Made by a program: the position numbers and the translations under genes. A stretch of DNA of 64,000 nt, taken from Adiantum capillus-veneris (taxonomy: Eukaryota > Streptophyta > Polypodiopsida > Polypodiales > Pteridaceae). Each line of letters opens with the position of its first letter. The stretch's first letter is position 1. Of the stretch, positions 9,300-19,984 are shown piece by piece. Below the pieces are notes generated by a model. The model did not search any database. It worked only from the letters and a program-made list of their open reading frames with translations, and was not told the DNA's origin. The stretch covers positions 37,238,739 through 37,302,738 of the forward strand of contig CM043966.1 of assembly GCA_014529385.2 (NCBI GenBank), read 5' to 3'.

Positions 9300-10445
9300 C
9301 ATACTATGGTGGCTTCTCAAATCAATTTCCAAATAGGGGCTAAGAGAAATTCTAACCCCACGAAAAACAAGGGTTCCAATGAGCCTAAGGGGAAGGACAA
9401 CGTCCAAAAGTCTCCTAAGGGCAATTCCAACAAAGCTAAGGAGAAGGGAGTTTACAAAGGCAAAAAGAAACTCTCTCCAGAAGAGCTTGAGCGTTATCGC
9501 AAGGATAACCATTGTTTCAAGTGTGGCGAGCAAGGGCATGCGTACCGCGCTTGTCCCCAAAGAACACCTGCCATGAGCCTCCTAGAGCTACCTTGGTTGA
9601 AATCCAAGAGGAGGAAACTCATCACAAAGGATCTCCTCTATGCCATGCTTGGGGAAAGGTAAGAGAACATGATTCTTTTATTCTCTTTGACCCCGGTTCT
9701 ACTCACAATTTCATATCCACAGAGTTGGCCACCAAGCTAGGCATACAAGCTTACGAGATGGGAGATGTCCTACCCGCAGACGGTGCTTTCAAGGGGCAAG
9801 AAGCTTCAGTCACTCCCTTAATCGGGAAATTGAGGCTCCATGTCCAAAGCTATGTCGACAAAGAGGACTTCTTCATCTCTCCTCTCAAGCATGAAAATGT
9901 AATCCTAGGGGCATCATGGTTTGATCGCATGGCTGCCAATATTCCCTAAAAGGAAAATCTACTTTAGGTTTAGGGAAAAAGATATGTACATAGATGCTAA
10001 GCAAATGGGTAACACCATACCCATTGTACATACACAAGCTTTCAATAAGTCAATAAAGAGCTCTATTTCCGTGTACATAAGTTTTGTTTTGTTAAAGATT
10101 CTCAAAATGAACCTAATGTTTTAGCAAAAGAAAATATACACACTCACGGGGAAATAGAGTTATCCAATTTTCTCAAGGGGTTTCAAGATGTCTTTATTGA
10201 CAACATCCCTTGTGAACTACCTCCTAAATGAGGCAATGATGACCATGCAATTGAACTTCTTCCAGGAAGTTCACCACCTAATAGACCTCCTTATAGAGTT
10301 TCTCAAGCTCAACAAGAGGAGATTATACGGCAAGTGCATGAGTTAGTTGAGAAGGGCATGGTTAGGCTTAGCTCATCTCCAATTTGTTCTCTTGTGGTAT
10401 TAGTGCAAAAGAACATTAGGAGAAATATGAACCTTGCATGGGCCT
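9300..10445 (+). pseudogene. Gypsy-1 retrotransposon, 5' part: Gag zinc knuckle, protease, start of reverse transcriptase
   Basis: A basic Gag C-terminus carries CFKCGEQGHAYRAC (CX2CX4HX4C, near 9514-9555). A protease follows in another frame (9660-9950) with ILFDPGSTHNFIS, the active-site motif being DPGS rather than DTG/DSG, and ILGASWFDR. At 10185-10430 an RT N-terminus is visible (RPPYRVSQAQQEEI, GMVRLSSSPICS, VLVQK), with a TGA in the linker before it. The frames shift repeatedly, so the copy is dead. The RT stops near 10430-10445. The continuation, beginning KEDGTYRMCVK, is found at about 19,985, across the 9.5 kb containing element 2. Confidence 0.8.
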
Positions 10446-10979
10446 TGTAAGGAATCCTAATTTTTAGGGATTAAGGCTAATGTTGTGTGGGGTTTAGGGG
10501 ACAAGGGCATTGAAGAAGGTAGTTTTGAGTAGGCTTTTCTAGCCTTTTTTTTAGACAAATGTAGGATGTGGACCTAAGGGGTTACTTTCTCTGTCTAGCT
10601 TTTTTTAAAGTGAAGGAAGCATAGGGGTGTGACCACATTAGCAAAAACGTGGGTCACTAAGAGTCAAAATTTGACTTTTTAAAAAAAAATTCATTTTTAC
10701 TTATTTTTTACTTAAAACTCCCTCCCAACATATATACATATCCAAAAATCATTTTTTGACCCATTTTTTAATCCACAAGCTTAGAAAGTCCATTTTTTCA
10801 AAAATCTTTTCCCCCAAAAAGTAAAAAACATTTTGTTCTCTCCTCCTCCTTCCTCCTCCCTCCTCTCTCCCTCTCCTCTCCCTCCCCCCCCTCCCTCCTT
10901 CTCTCCTCCCATCTTCCTCAACCTCCCTACCCTGCCCCCTCTATGTTTTCATCATTTTCTTCCTCACGTAACAACTTCC
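10446..10979. other. Non-coding left flank of element 2
   Basis: T- and A-rich sequence with two CT-rich runs (10,830-10,930). A proline/leucine-rich open frame here is a translation of the CT/CCT-rich tract and is not believed. This may contain the left end of element 2, but no terminal inverted repeat could be matched with 19.6-19.8 kb. Confidence 0.4.
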
Positions 10980-13890
10980 ATGGTACTCACGGACATCACA
11001 AATGGTTTGCTTCCACCACCACGTACTCCGCACACCAAAAGCATACATATTCGCTTACCCACGGCATTTGCATCGAAGACTGCTAGTGAGGGTGATCAAA
11101 GGTCATCACAAGAACTTCGCACCGCTTGTGAGACCAATGTTGACATTTGGGTGGATGGCCATTTGTACCCTTACGATCCTATAAGCCGCTTCCATCCAAT
11201 GTTTAATAGCCTTTCCACATTTCTTCAATTTCTTGGGAGGGGAGAAGCATGCTTGTTAGGCTAATTGCAAGCGGTTGTGTATGGGTGCAGGTTCTTCTTT
11301 GCATATGTGGATGCACGAATGTCAAGCTCTTCACCTCAAGACGACGGCATTACAAGAGAGTGTTGCCTCTTCGGAGAGGGTGGTTAAAACTCTTGAACAA
11401 CAAATGCAAGAAAAGGAGTCCCACATCTAGAAGCTTACCAACACCATCACATACTTGAAAGAAACACCCCTTGGTGCAAGGGAACGCAAACACACGTATT
11501 CATCCATTGAAACTCTTGCACATTCGGGAGGAGCACGCAAACGACGAGTTACAGCCACAAGGTGATTTTGTCTTTACTTGCATGATGCATTCTTACTTCA
11601 CACTATTTTCTAACATTTATGTTTATTTGTTGCTAGAAACTTCATCCAGGTGGCATGCGGTGGAACAAGCCAAGATGATCGAGTCAACCTTCTCACTAGT
11701 TGTCTCAGTACCCAGGATGTGATTTCTATCTTACAATCACCTGGAGGTAAGCACATTAAGGATGCAGTCACCAAGGACCTTATGCGTAAATTGAGAAATA
11801 TGGTTAGTGATGATGACGTGCAACAAGCTTGTGATGAGGCTGAAATTAGCACCAAAGCCTATCAGGCTATTTTCCAACTCCTAAAGGATGCCCTCAAAGA
11901 ACATGGCATTGTGGAAAACCTATTTTCCGTTACTCACAAGGTCAAGCTCGCAAAGAAGGTCACAAACGAAGATGTGTTCTCCCGCATTGGGACATACCTA
12001 CACATTGAGGACACAATGCCAACTTCCTTTTATGCTTCGTGCACAACAAAGACAAGGGGAAAAGGTAAGAAACAATCCATAAGACCTTCGGAAAAGGGCT
12101 TTCCTTACACAATGTGGAACAATATTTTCGTGGATCTTAAAAGGCTTCAAGAAGCCATGCTTAGATTTTACCAGTTACCTGAAGAAGGTGGTACACTTTA
12201 CTTTTTTCTTTGGTATTGTTCTTATCATGGACTCTGAAGTTTAAGGTCTTGGCACTATTTATTTTGTAGTGCTTGGCACAAAAGTCGCTTTTGTGCTGAA
12301 ACTCGATGAGTGTCAAATAGTGAAAGGCCGAAGGTTAGAGAGGCTAAGTGTCACTCTAATGAATGAGGCCCTTCTGCAAACCAAGCGAAGGGATTCAGTC
12401 GAGCCATCTCCCAGCCCATCTTTTAGCGTGCAATCAGAGAAAGACATTTGGTGGTTGGGTGTTATTGAGGTGCCCAAAGAGACCAATGGAGTACTTTCAT
12501 GGATTTTTGAGAGAACTCCATGGATCACAGAAGTAATACACTCCCAAATTGCAGGTCAGAAGTTGGAGATTAGGGTTTTGGTAGTTATGATGTGGAGTGG
12601 CACTTAGGTGTGGATTTGAAGACCATAAAGTGTTTGCTTGGCTGCAAACAAGGGGCATCTTCTCTCATGCCTTGTCCATTTTACACTCGAGGGTACAAAC
12701 ATAATGGACAAAAATCACATAAGAGCACTGCAAAGGTCGGTTCCATGCTTCCATGGCAAGGGCATGGAGAACAAGGGTTAAATTGTCGTGATGTTGGAGA
12801 TGAAGGTAGAGAATGGGAAGCGTCTATTCTGAGATGTCCCATGCTCAATGCCCCAGACCATGATCAAAAGGACCACACTTGGAATCCAATCTTTCCATTT
12901 CCTCTATCGAATGTACATTTTTTGTACATTACACGCATTCATGCACATTTTTGATAGGCTATTGAAGCTCCACATTGATTATGCTTTCACAATGAAACCG
13001 TTGGAAAAGTCCCAGGAAGCGATCGAAAGAGTGGAGGTACTCTTGAATTCCATTGGCTTTCACGGTGGAAATGTGTCTATCGTTGCTGCAAAGAACACAG
13101 GGGAGGCCCATGAAATTGCTCAACAAGTGTCAATGAGTGGACAAAAAGCTAGATACTTTTTGAAGAAAGTTTCCCAAGGAAAGCCAAGTTGATATGATGC
13201 TCAAAACAGCTCCAACCAGCAGGCAGGTAACCTTTGGGAGCTTTGGAAGGAGTTATACAAAGCTACTACTGACAATGATTCAAATGGCGAGCTTACAAAC
13301 AAGCGCAAGCAAGTTTGGGCACATTTTGATAAAATGGTCAAGCTTATGGGCCTTAACAGCACAACAGAAGAACAATGCCAATCATTTCAAGAAGCCTCGG
13401 TGGATTTTACCAAGGTCTTCACCCTTTCTTGGGGTGAAAATAACATCGCACATTACATGGTAAGCCATTTTACGTGGTGTATTTATTACAAGGGAATGTT
13501 TTTATTAAATAATGTGGATCATTTACTCATGTGAACAACATCTTGTTTGCGCATGGTGCATTTTTTATGCACAAGTATGGATCGCTTGAAATTTTTAGCA
13601 CTCAAGGCATGGAGAAGTCCCATTATCGAGCAAGGGGAGTGTACTTCAAAAATACTCGACATGGTGGTGGAATGGTGCAATCCAATTATTTGGAGGAGAT
13701 GTTCAACTAGTTTTTTTGCACAACATTTGCTCGTAAGCTCACAATGGAGCGTGCGCGAAAATCCAAGATTGCTATTGAAGTGCGGAAATGGAGTCGTCAA
13801 GAGCATAGCAACAAGTGGCAAATGTCGCAAGGTCCCACCAAGCATGTTGCATGGTGGCGATGCAGAGTGTGACAAGGATCAAAGTGGATA
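10980..13890 (+). pseudogene. Gene A of element 2: multi-exon DDE/RNase H-fold transposase-like protein
   Basis: Proposed exons: ATG 10980 to about 11,250 (WVDGHLYPYDP block); 11,291-11,561 (coiled coil, TLEQQMQEKESH, with TAG at 11428-11430); 11,637-12,189; 12,269 to about 12,560; about 12,577-13,459; and about 13,530-13,880. Splice phase matches between exons 2 and 3. Candidate catalytic acids are D in LKLDECQIVKGRRLERL and D in HLGVDLKTIKCLLG. A CxxC-like CPFY follows, then CTLHAFMHIFDR, where D aligns with E in element 1, and HGGNV. A run of six T at 12918-12923 breaks the frame, and one T fewer restores alignment to element 1. TAG at 13708-13710 is a further break. The protein is a putative cut-and-paste transposase that would bind element ends in the nucleus. 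Superfamily unknown. Confidence 0.65.
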
Positions 13891-14005
13891 CTGTGCGAGT
13901 CACTAAACGTGAACACAGGGTCCAACTCTTAGAGACATGTTTATTTAAAAAATAATAGTTTTTTTTTCAAAATTAGTGTGCACATGGCCCTTTTTAAATG
14001 GGCCC

Positions 14006-14014
14006 TTATAAATA
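14006..14014 (+). promoter_or_regulatory. TATA box of the element 2 histone gene
   Basis: TTATAAATA lies 58 bases upstream of the ATG at 14072, which predicts a 5' leader of roughly 30 nt. This supports an independent transcription unit for the histone-like gene. Confidence 0.55.
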
Positions 14015-14071
14015 TTGCATGCTCTCATAAACCACTCATTTCTTAAGAACATGTGAGCTCTTACCATACAA

Positions 14072-14968
14072 ATGGCGCACACCAAACAAACCGCGAAAGA
14101 GCATCCGCCTGCCAACAAAAACACCCTCCAAGGAAGTGAGAAGCCGGCATGGCTTAAAGGCACAAGAAAACGGCCACGAACACCTAGCCGTTCCAGGAAC
14201 TCTTCTGGCAGTGGGCATGGTGGTAGGGCACCAGAGTCATCAAGGGCTGTTGAATCTCCACATCCTTAAGATATAACACCTAGAAAAAGAATGAAGCAAC
14301 GTGCCCACCGCTGGAGAGAAGAACAGGGCCAACAAACAGCAGAGTCCGATAGGGAGCAGCCGTCGCTTCACCAATCACAAGCAAGACCATCCAGGACTCG
14401 AGTGGTCCATACAGACACTGAATCAGAGAGTGAGCCACCATGGCTACGAGATGAAATACCACGCACACACCGGGTGGCCATTGGGGGGAAGACACTGCCT
14501 CGAGGCCAGGGAGCTCTCTCCACACCACAAGATCGGCAGCCAAGGAAAGAGGATGAATCAGAAGAGGCTGCAGAACCAGCCCCTAAGCATGTAAACAGAC
14601 ACAAGTCTAAGTTTTTTAAGAAGCCTAAACGCCGCCCGCCAGCAAATGTGCAAGTGCCCCCAAGACAACAACAACGGCGCCGAAAAATAGCAAGGGCATT
14701 TACAGAAATCCGCCACTACCAGAAGACTATGGAGCTTTTGATTCGACGCGCCCCCTTTGCTCGCACAGTGAAGGAGGTGCTTCAAAGCTATGGAAATCAG
14801 TATAGAATGCAAGCAATAGCGATAGAGGCTATTCAAGAAGCTGTAGAGGCCCACATCATTTCGGTGTTGGAAGATACCAACCTATGCGCCATTCATGCAA
14901 AGAGAGTGATAATACAGCCAAAAGATATGCAGCTTCCATGTCGATTGTGGCGAGACTTCAAGCATTAG
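14072..14968 (+). pseudogene. Element 2 histone H3-like gene: H3 tail, long basic linker, H3 histone fold
   Basis: ATG 14072 opens with MAHTKQTAKEHPP, which aligns to the H3 tail with R2 as His, R8 as Lys and K9 as Glu; T3, K4, Q5, T6 and A7 are kept. A Ser/Arg/Pro- and Lys-rich region of about 200 residues follows. At about residues 208-298 comes an H3 fold: EIRHYQKTMELLIRR (alpha-N), APFARTVKEV (alpha-1), IEAIQEAVEAH (alpha-2), NLCAIHAKRVIIQPKD (loop 2/alpha-3), ending RDFKH-TAG. Loop 1 has canonical H3 length. One in-frame TAA (14267-14269) interrupts the linker; everything else is a single frame of 299 codons. Alternatives are a short unseen intron around the TAA, or a start at ATG 14291, which would lack the tail. 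It lies downstream of gene A, on the same strand. Confidence 0.85.
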
Positions 14969-15074
14969 CCGAAGTTTACCCCTCTTTTTGTATTGCACAC
15001 TCTTTGTAATGTTTTGACTTTCCAATGACAATATGATCAACAGTTGTGTCTACTGTGTCTATTATCTTTGTAAT

Positions 15075-15345
15075 GAGATGACTTTGCAATTTCAAGTTCT
15101 GTATGTAATTTCAATTAATTTAGGTATTTTAAGTATCCTAGAGGGTAGAGATGCCTACCAGGAGCAAAAAAAAGGCTGGCCACAAGGGCGCGCAAATGGC
15201 CCATCCATCAGTTTTGGATGGGCCATTTACGCGCCCTTGTGGCCAGCCGTTTTTTTGCTCCTAGTAGGCTTATCTACCCCCCAAGGTACTTAAAAAAACA
15301 CAAATCTACTAAAAGCAATTGGTTTTGCATCATTATTTTAGATGG
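15075..15345. mobile_element. Foldback MITE-like unit 1
   Basis: Long inverted repeat: TATCCTAGAGGGTAGAGATG...GGCTGGCCACAAGGGCGCGC...TGGCCCATCC on the left, with its complement on the right (GGATGGGCCA...GCGCCCTTGTGGCCAGCC...), separated by only about 10 bases. The transcript would form a near-perfect hairpin of more than 80 bp. It is closely related to unit 2. Confidence 0.75.
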
Positions 15346-15599
15346 AGCCTTGTGGCCACCCTTTTTTGGCCATTTCAAGCTTTGAATTCCCCATAGGATA
15401 TCAAAAAAGTTAACATATTGTGAAACCAAGTGTCTATGCAACATTAATTTGGATTTTTCAAATGTCCAACGTAATTGGGCTTTTTGGTACAGGGGTGTAC
15501 TAGGTAGAGCTAAAGCAGGTGATAGTGTGCTGGAAACTTAAATTCAGAATTGATTTCACCTTTTCTAGTGTCCTTGAGTGTGAACATATGCTGAAATTG

Positions 15600-15890
15600 C
15601 CATGAAAAGGGTGGCCACAAGGCTCCATCTAAATTAATGATGCAAAACCAACTGATTTCAATTCATTTATGTATTTTAAGTATCCTAGGGGGTAGAGATG
15701 CCTACCAGGAGCAAAAGAAAAGATGGCCACAAGGACGCACAAATGGCCCATCCACCAGTTTTGGATGGGCCATTTGCGTGCCCTTGTGGCCAGCCTTTTT
15801 TTTGCTCCTGGTAGGCATCTCTACCCCCTAGGATACTTCAAATACATAAATAAACTAAAAAGAATTGGTTCCGCATCATTACTTTAGAGA
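15600..15890. mobile_element. Foldback MITE-like unit 2
   Basis: Same structure and core as unit 1 (GGTAGAGATGCCTACCAGG...TGGCCCATCCACCAGTTTTGG and its complement). The outer arms ATGATGCAAAACCAA... and ...TTGGTTCCGCATCATT are inverted copies. With the stretch at 15,320-15,370 (GCATCATTATTTTAGATGGA) it makes a larger inverted arrangement around 15,370-15,600, which itself shows nothing coding. Confidence 0.75.
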
Positions 15891-16188
15891 AACCACTACT
15901 CACTCAAATGTGTTTTATACTTTCCCTAGTATCATGTGCATCCAACTTCTGTTGTGTTGTTACTTCAAGCAAAAAAGACAGCTTATTGAAACAGATCACC
16001 AATTACAACAATTTTTAAGATTGAGAAATCACATTTAGAAGAATTTTCAAGATAGAGAGACAATTCCAAATATTTTTTATTACTTCCAAAACGGTGATTT
16101 TACATCATGTATCTGAGGAGTTCATAATTTTCTTGACCATTTTCTGACGCCTATTTTGCGTGTAAGGCAACTCCCCAGTCAAGAGGGA

Positions 16189-17685
16189 CTACCCTATGGC
16201 CTTTGGGTCAGTTGAGCCAATGGAATCATGTATCCCTATCTGGGCAAGCACTTTACCACGAAAGCCAGTGCCAAACGCTGTGCATACAAGGGATCTACGC
16301 ACTAGGAACACTTGATGCGCAGTTTGAGCAAAGGTGCTCAAACACAAAAACTTGATCAAAGCTTTCAACGACCAAGTCATAAAATGGGCTTGGGGAGTAA
16401 ATTCATTATGGATAATGGACACATCGCCAGGGGGGAGTTGTCCTAGGTAATGCGCAAGGGAAGCTTGAGGTCCAAAGCCCGTTCGCTTGCCACCTGTCCT
16501 TGCAGCAAAATCATCAAGCTCCACAACGTCCTGTCATAAACCGATGAAGGTTGAGAAAAAAGACAATGAAGGATAAAATAGTAACATGAAAATTAGGATA
16601 CAGTTTACCTCCTGCTCCTTGTCGCACTCCTCCCTGTTGTCATTTGCATCCAAGTCAATGCTCCCATGCACCGCAGATACGAGCTTTGGATCATCAGATG
16701 GGAGGTTGCATAATGGCATAGGCATCCTAGCAGCCTCAACCTTGGCTTGCGTGGCTTGGAATTCTTCCTCAACCACGTGCAATTGCCCTACTGCCAGGAC
16801 CTCCGCACATACAACTGCAATAGTGTGAGCAAAACAGAGTCCCCAACTGGCAAGAGCTTGCTTTCTAGGGCATCTGGTGTATTGTCTAAGGGACATTTGG
16901 TGCTGTTGCATAGCATGCTCAAGCATTCATCCATGCGCAGGCCAAATGCTTTCTCCAAATCATGCATAAACACATACTCCTCCCCATCCACTACCACTGA
17001 GGAGTAGCGGCTGATTTCTACCTCTGGGATAGCCACATCCGTCAGTGGTAGTGGCACTGGAGTGTCACTAGGGCCAGCCACAACTATGGATTTCTCAACC
17101 ACTTCCTCGAGACCCCTGGGGTACTCGAGCCAGAGTGTCTTTTTTTTCCGCTGCAAGGTTCATGGGGATAACTTGCTGCTCCTTGGTGTCCTTGATAAAT
17201 GACCCAACCTGAAGGTGTGGTAAGTGGAGATCCTCCAAATCAGGTTCCTCACTCACCAAGAAGAGAAATGTTGCGAGCCGAAAAAGGTACTCCACCCCCA
17301 ACTTGCGCTTCTTGAGCACTGACACCCCTGGGGCTTGCTCGTCCAAGTAATGGCCTGCATCGGTGGAAATTTCTTGGAATCGTTGCAACCGCTTGGAGAA
17401 TGGGCGATCACCTTTGTATATATAGCGCAAAAGATCGCAAGGCACACAGATCCCTGCATGTGGGGAGATAGATACAGAATATTTTATGATGTGCTCCTCC
17501 ATGAACGCAAAAATCTCGGCAAATGCATCCATGTGAAGGGCAATTGTGGCGTCAAGGTCAGGGAGATGAGTAAAAAAGGTACCGAGGTCCATCTTCCCTT
17601 TGTATTTGGTGTACTTGAGGAAGAGGATGAAGCGTGACAAAGGGGTGGATGGGGGTGCAGATGCAGAGGCAGCTAAAGCATCCAT
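16189..17685 (-). CDS. Gene C2 of element 2: unrecognised protein, at least three exons
   Basis: ATG at 17685 (MDALAASASAPPSTP) is preferred to the upstream non-ATG start because a TATA box lies about 85 bases upstream. The first exon to about 17,100 holds PLSRFILFLKYTKYKGKMDLG, HAGICVPCDLLRYIYKGD and EYLFRLATFLFLVSEEPDLEDL. The frame then shifts or splices into EYVFMHDLEKAFGLRMDECLSM. A later stretch (VVEEEFQATQAKVEAARM) ends at 16609 before a GT/AG intron of 78 bases (16531-16608), and the last exon begins DVVELDDFAARTGGKRTGF. The gene is convergent with the histone gene. No domain is recognised. Its tie to element 2 is positional only. Confidence 0.5.
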
Positions 17686-17767
17686 GTCTAGCCTGGGGTG
17701 TAGATAGAGAGTGCAGGAGCTCAAGAGTTGCAAAAGTGAAAATAGTGAATGAGTTAGGCGGCCCCCC

Positions 17768-17777
17768 TTTTATAATG
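17768..17777 (-). promoter_or_regulatory. TATA-like box upstream of gene C2
   Basis: On the minus strand CATTATAAAAGG precedes the ATG at 17685 by about 85 bases. Placement and match are typical of a plant core promoter. Confidence 0.45.
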
Positions 17778-17930
17778 GACCCTTTTTTAAAGACATTTAA
17801 AAAAAGGCACTTTCACCAAAAAATGATTTTTCATCTCAATGCGAAAAATCATATTCAAAGACATGATTTGCCGAAGCAAATCATGTTGACTACATCGGGG
17901 ATCGTTTTGAAAATTGCAAGAGTTACAAAG

Positions 17931-19271
17931 TTAAAAGATTGATAGCATAGTTCCATCCATCCCACAGTCCTCCTCGACCTTCAATTTGTCTTCCATTCTC
18001 TTCCCAATCTGTGGACATTCATTACAATAAGCATCCAATGATCGACAAACCATGATGTATTGAAAATGTGGTGGAAGGATTCTCACCTTGTGACCTTGTA
18101 AACAAAATTGTGCTTGTTGAAGGGCCTCAAAACCCATAATAACCAAATGTTCTCGCACATTACTGAGAGTCCAATGCTTGTTCACTTGGACTGCCTTTAA
18201 AGCATCGTTGGGCATCTTCAATGCAATGTCAAAGCTTGCAATAGCGCCGTCTACACTCTGTAAGGGAGTCCACACTCCAAGCTTGCACATCCAATGATCA
18301 TAGTGAAATCATATGTACAAGGAGGTGCGGGATTTCAAATAGCGCATTCCAATACCTGAAGCTCCAACCTTACAACGGTACCGGTCCCCGTTGTGCATGC
18401 CCTCCACAAAACCCCAGTCCTCTTCTAAAAGCCTTCCTAATTCCTCGTAATGCAAATCTTTACATACAAGCATTGTGGTAGTCTCCACAAATCCAAACTC
18501 TTTAAAAATGTACACAATACAATGAATAGGCAAACATCAACTCAAGCCCACAGACCTAGACGCTTTAGAGTATTTCAAAGAGTTTTGGACATCTATTATC
18601 ATCTTTTACTTGAAAGATGCTACCGACCACAAATTTGGCACCGGCCACTCCATACTTAATAAAGAAGTTACTTTGATGGGTTCAAGCGTTCCAAACGCTT
18701 GTGTAGAAGTAGGGACAATACAGGAGTGAGAATAGAAAAAAATACTTCTTTGAACCAGTTTGGTTGGGCAAAGATGTGAGAACATTGTTGCTCCAATATC
18801 CGCATGTATAGCATTGGATGAGCCAGAGAGACTATGTAGTGGCTGCTGATCCATCAACATGGATGGAAATATGACTATAAATGAATGACAAATCTTAAGT
18901 ATGAATCCATAATAACATTACACTGTGATTTCACACCTAGCTTTGTATTCTCAAAACATGTATTTACAATGTGTTGGAAATCGAGGTGGTTGTTGCAATT
19001 GCATGGTTGTTATTGAGAAAACATGTTGCACAATGGCTACGGTCCCCTTGTCTTTCCGGTTCTTGAAGCCAAGGAGCTTTTCTTTCCAATGAAGATCCAA
19101 GTTTGCACGATTCCGCACACGATGAGGGCCAATAGCAGATGGTTGCATGTATACCCAAGCACCTTTGGTGAACTCTTGTGGCACGCACTCATCATCTATA
19201 CCTCTAGTGTTGTGGCATGCAAGTGCTGTGACCTCATTCTTTGGCCGCCTTTGCGAAGTAGAGTTGGTCAT
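17931..19271 (-). pseudogene. Gene D of element 2: homologue of the 7.7-8.9 kb protein of unknown function
   Basis: Starts at ATG 19271 (MTNSTSQRRPKNEV) and shares with gene D of element 1 the blocks FTKGAWVYMQP...W...GFK...VAIVQHVF...CKY, AIHADIGATMFS...SIFFYSHS...MEWPVP, and TTTMLVCKDL...LLEEDWGFVEG...RYRCKVG. The final stretch (18290-17931, FDIALKMPND..., CNECPQIGKRMEDK) has no obvious match in element 1. The N-terminus is about 50 residues shorter than in element 1. Splice sites between blocks are uncertain, and several stops lie between open stretches, so this copy may be decayed. Confidence 0.6.
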
Positions 19272-19279
19272 GGTTGAGC

Positions 19280-19984
19280 AAAGAAAATGAGGAGGAGGAG
19301 CAGGACCTTGCTTGTTGCTACAATGTAGGTGGGATAAAGTGATATGAGAAGGTGGTTAACCCTTGTGGCAATGGGAGGAGAAGGTGGATAACCATTTCTT
19401 GGTGTGGCAATGGAAGGTGGTAGGGGAGGAGAGAGGAGTTTCCTTGCTGCAACAATGGAGATGGTGTAGAGAGAGAGTGTTGGAGTAGAGGATGAGTGTG
19501 ATGGTTGCAACCAAGGAGGGGTTGGAAAAGGGGTTCTACAGAGAGAAAATAACTTTTTGCCTAAAGCACTGCTTTTGGGGGAGCTCTGGATAGTAAAAAA
19601 ATATTTTTCAAAAGTTAAAAAAAAAATGAATTTTAGGGTTTTTGGGTGCACGTTTTGACTTTCTGAGGTCAAAAAATGTTTTTTTGACCATAAAATAGAT
19701 TTAGTGAGGTTTTAAGAAGATAAAATTTGAGTTTTGAAAATTTTGAAAAATTTCAAATTTTTGAGATTTTTCAGAACCGGATAAAAAAGGAGGGAAGTTG
19801 GAGGTTCCATATCCCCCCCCCCCCCCCCCCCCCCCCCCTTTGTCACTAGGTAAGAGCCCATTTAAGAAGTGTAAGGCTACTTTGTCCCCCTACATTTTTG
19901 AGGGCATAGAGTGTGTCCACCACCCTCTTCTCATTGGCTGGTCTCTAATTAACCTTAATCCCAAAGGGCCCCTAGAGGGTTCAT
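19280..19984. repeat. Non-coding right flank of element 2 with a poly-C run
   Basis: AT-rich sequence with AAAATTT-type words. A pure run of 26 C lies at 19813-19838. The piece from 19,840 to 19,984 has no recognised coding. No terminal inverted repeat was matched to 10.45-10.8 kb. Confidence 0.6.

Noticed and set aside
9153-9560. Minus-strand 135-codon open frame
   Set aside because: It is antisense to the Gag zinc-knuckle region of gypsy-1.
10833-11264. Proline/serine/leucine-rich open frame (143 codons)
   Set aside because: Its first 50 codons are a translation of a CT/CCT-rich tract. The plausible coding start of gene A is the internal ATG at 10980.
14291-14968. Start of the element 2 histone at ATG 14291
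   Set aside because: The upstream 73 codons in the same frame encode a recognisable H3 tail and follow a TATA box, so ATG 14072 with one nonsense codon is the better model.
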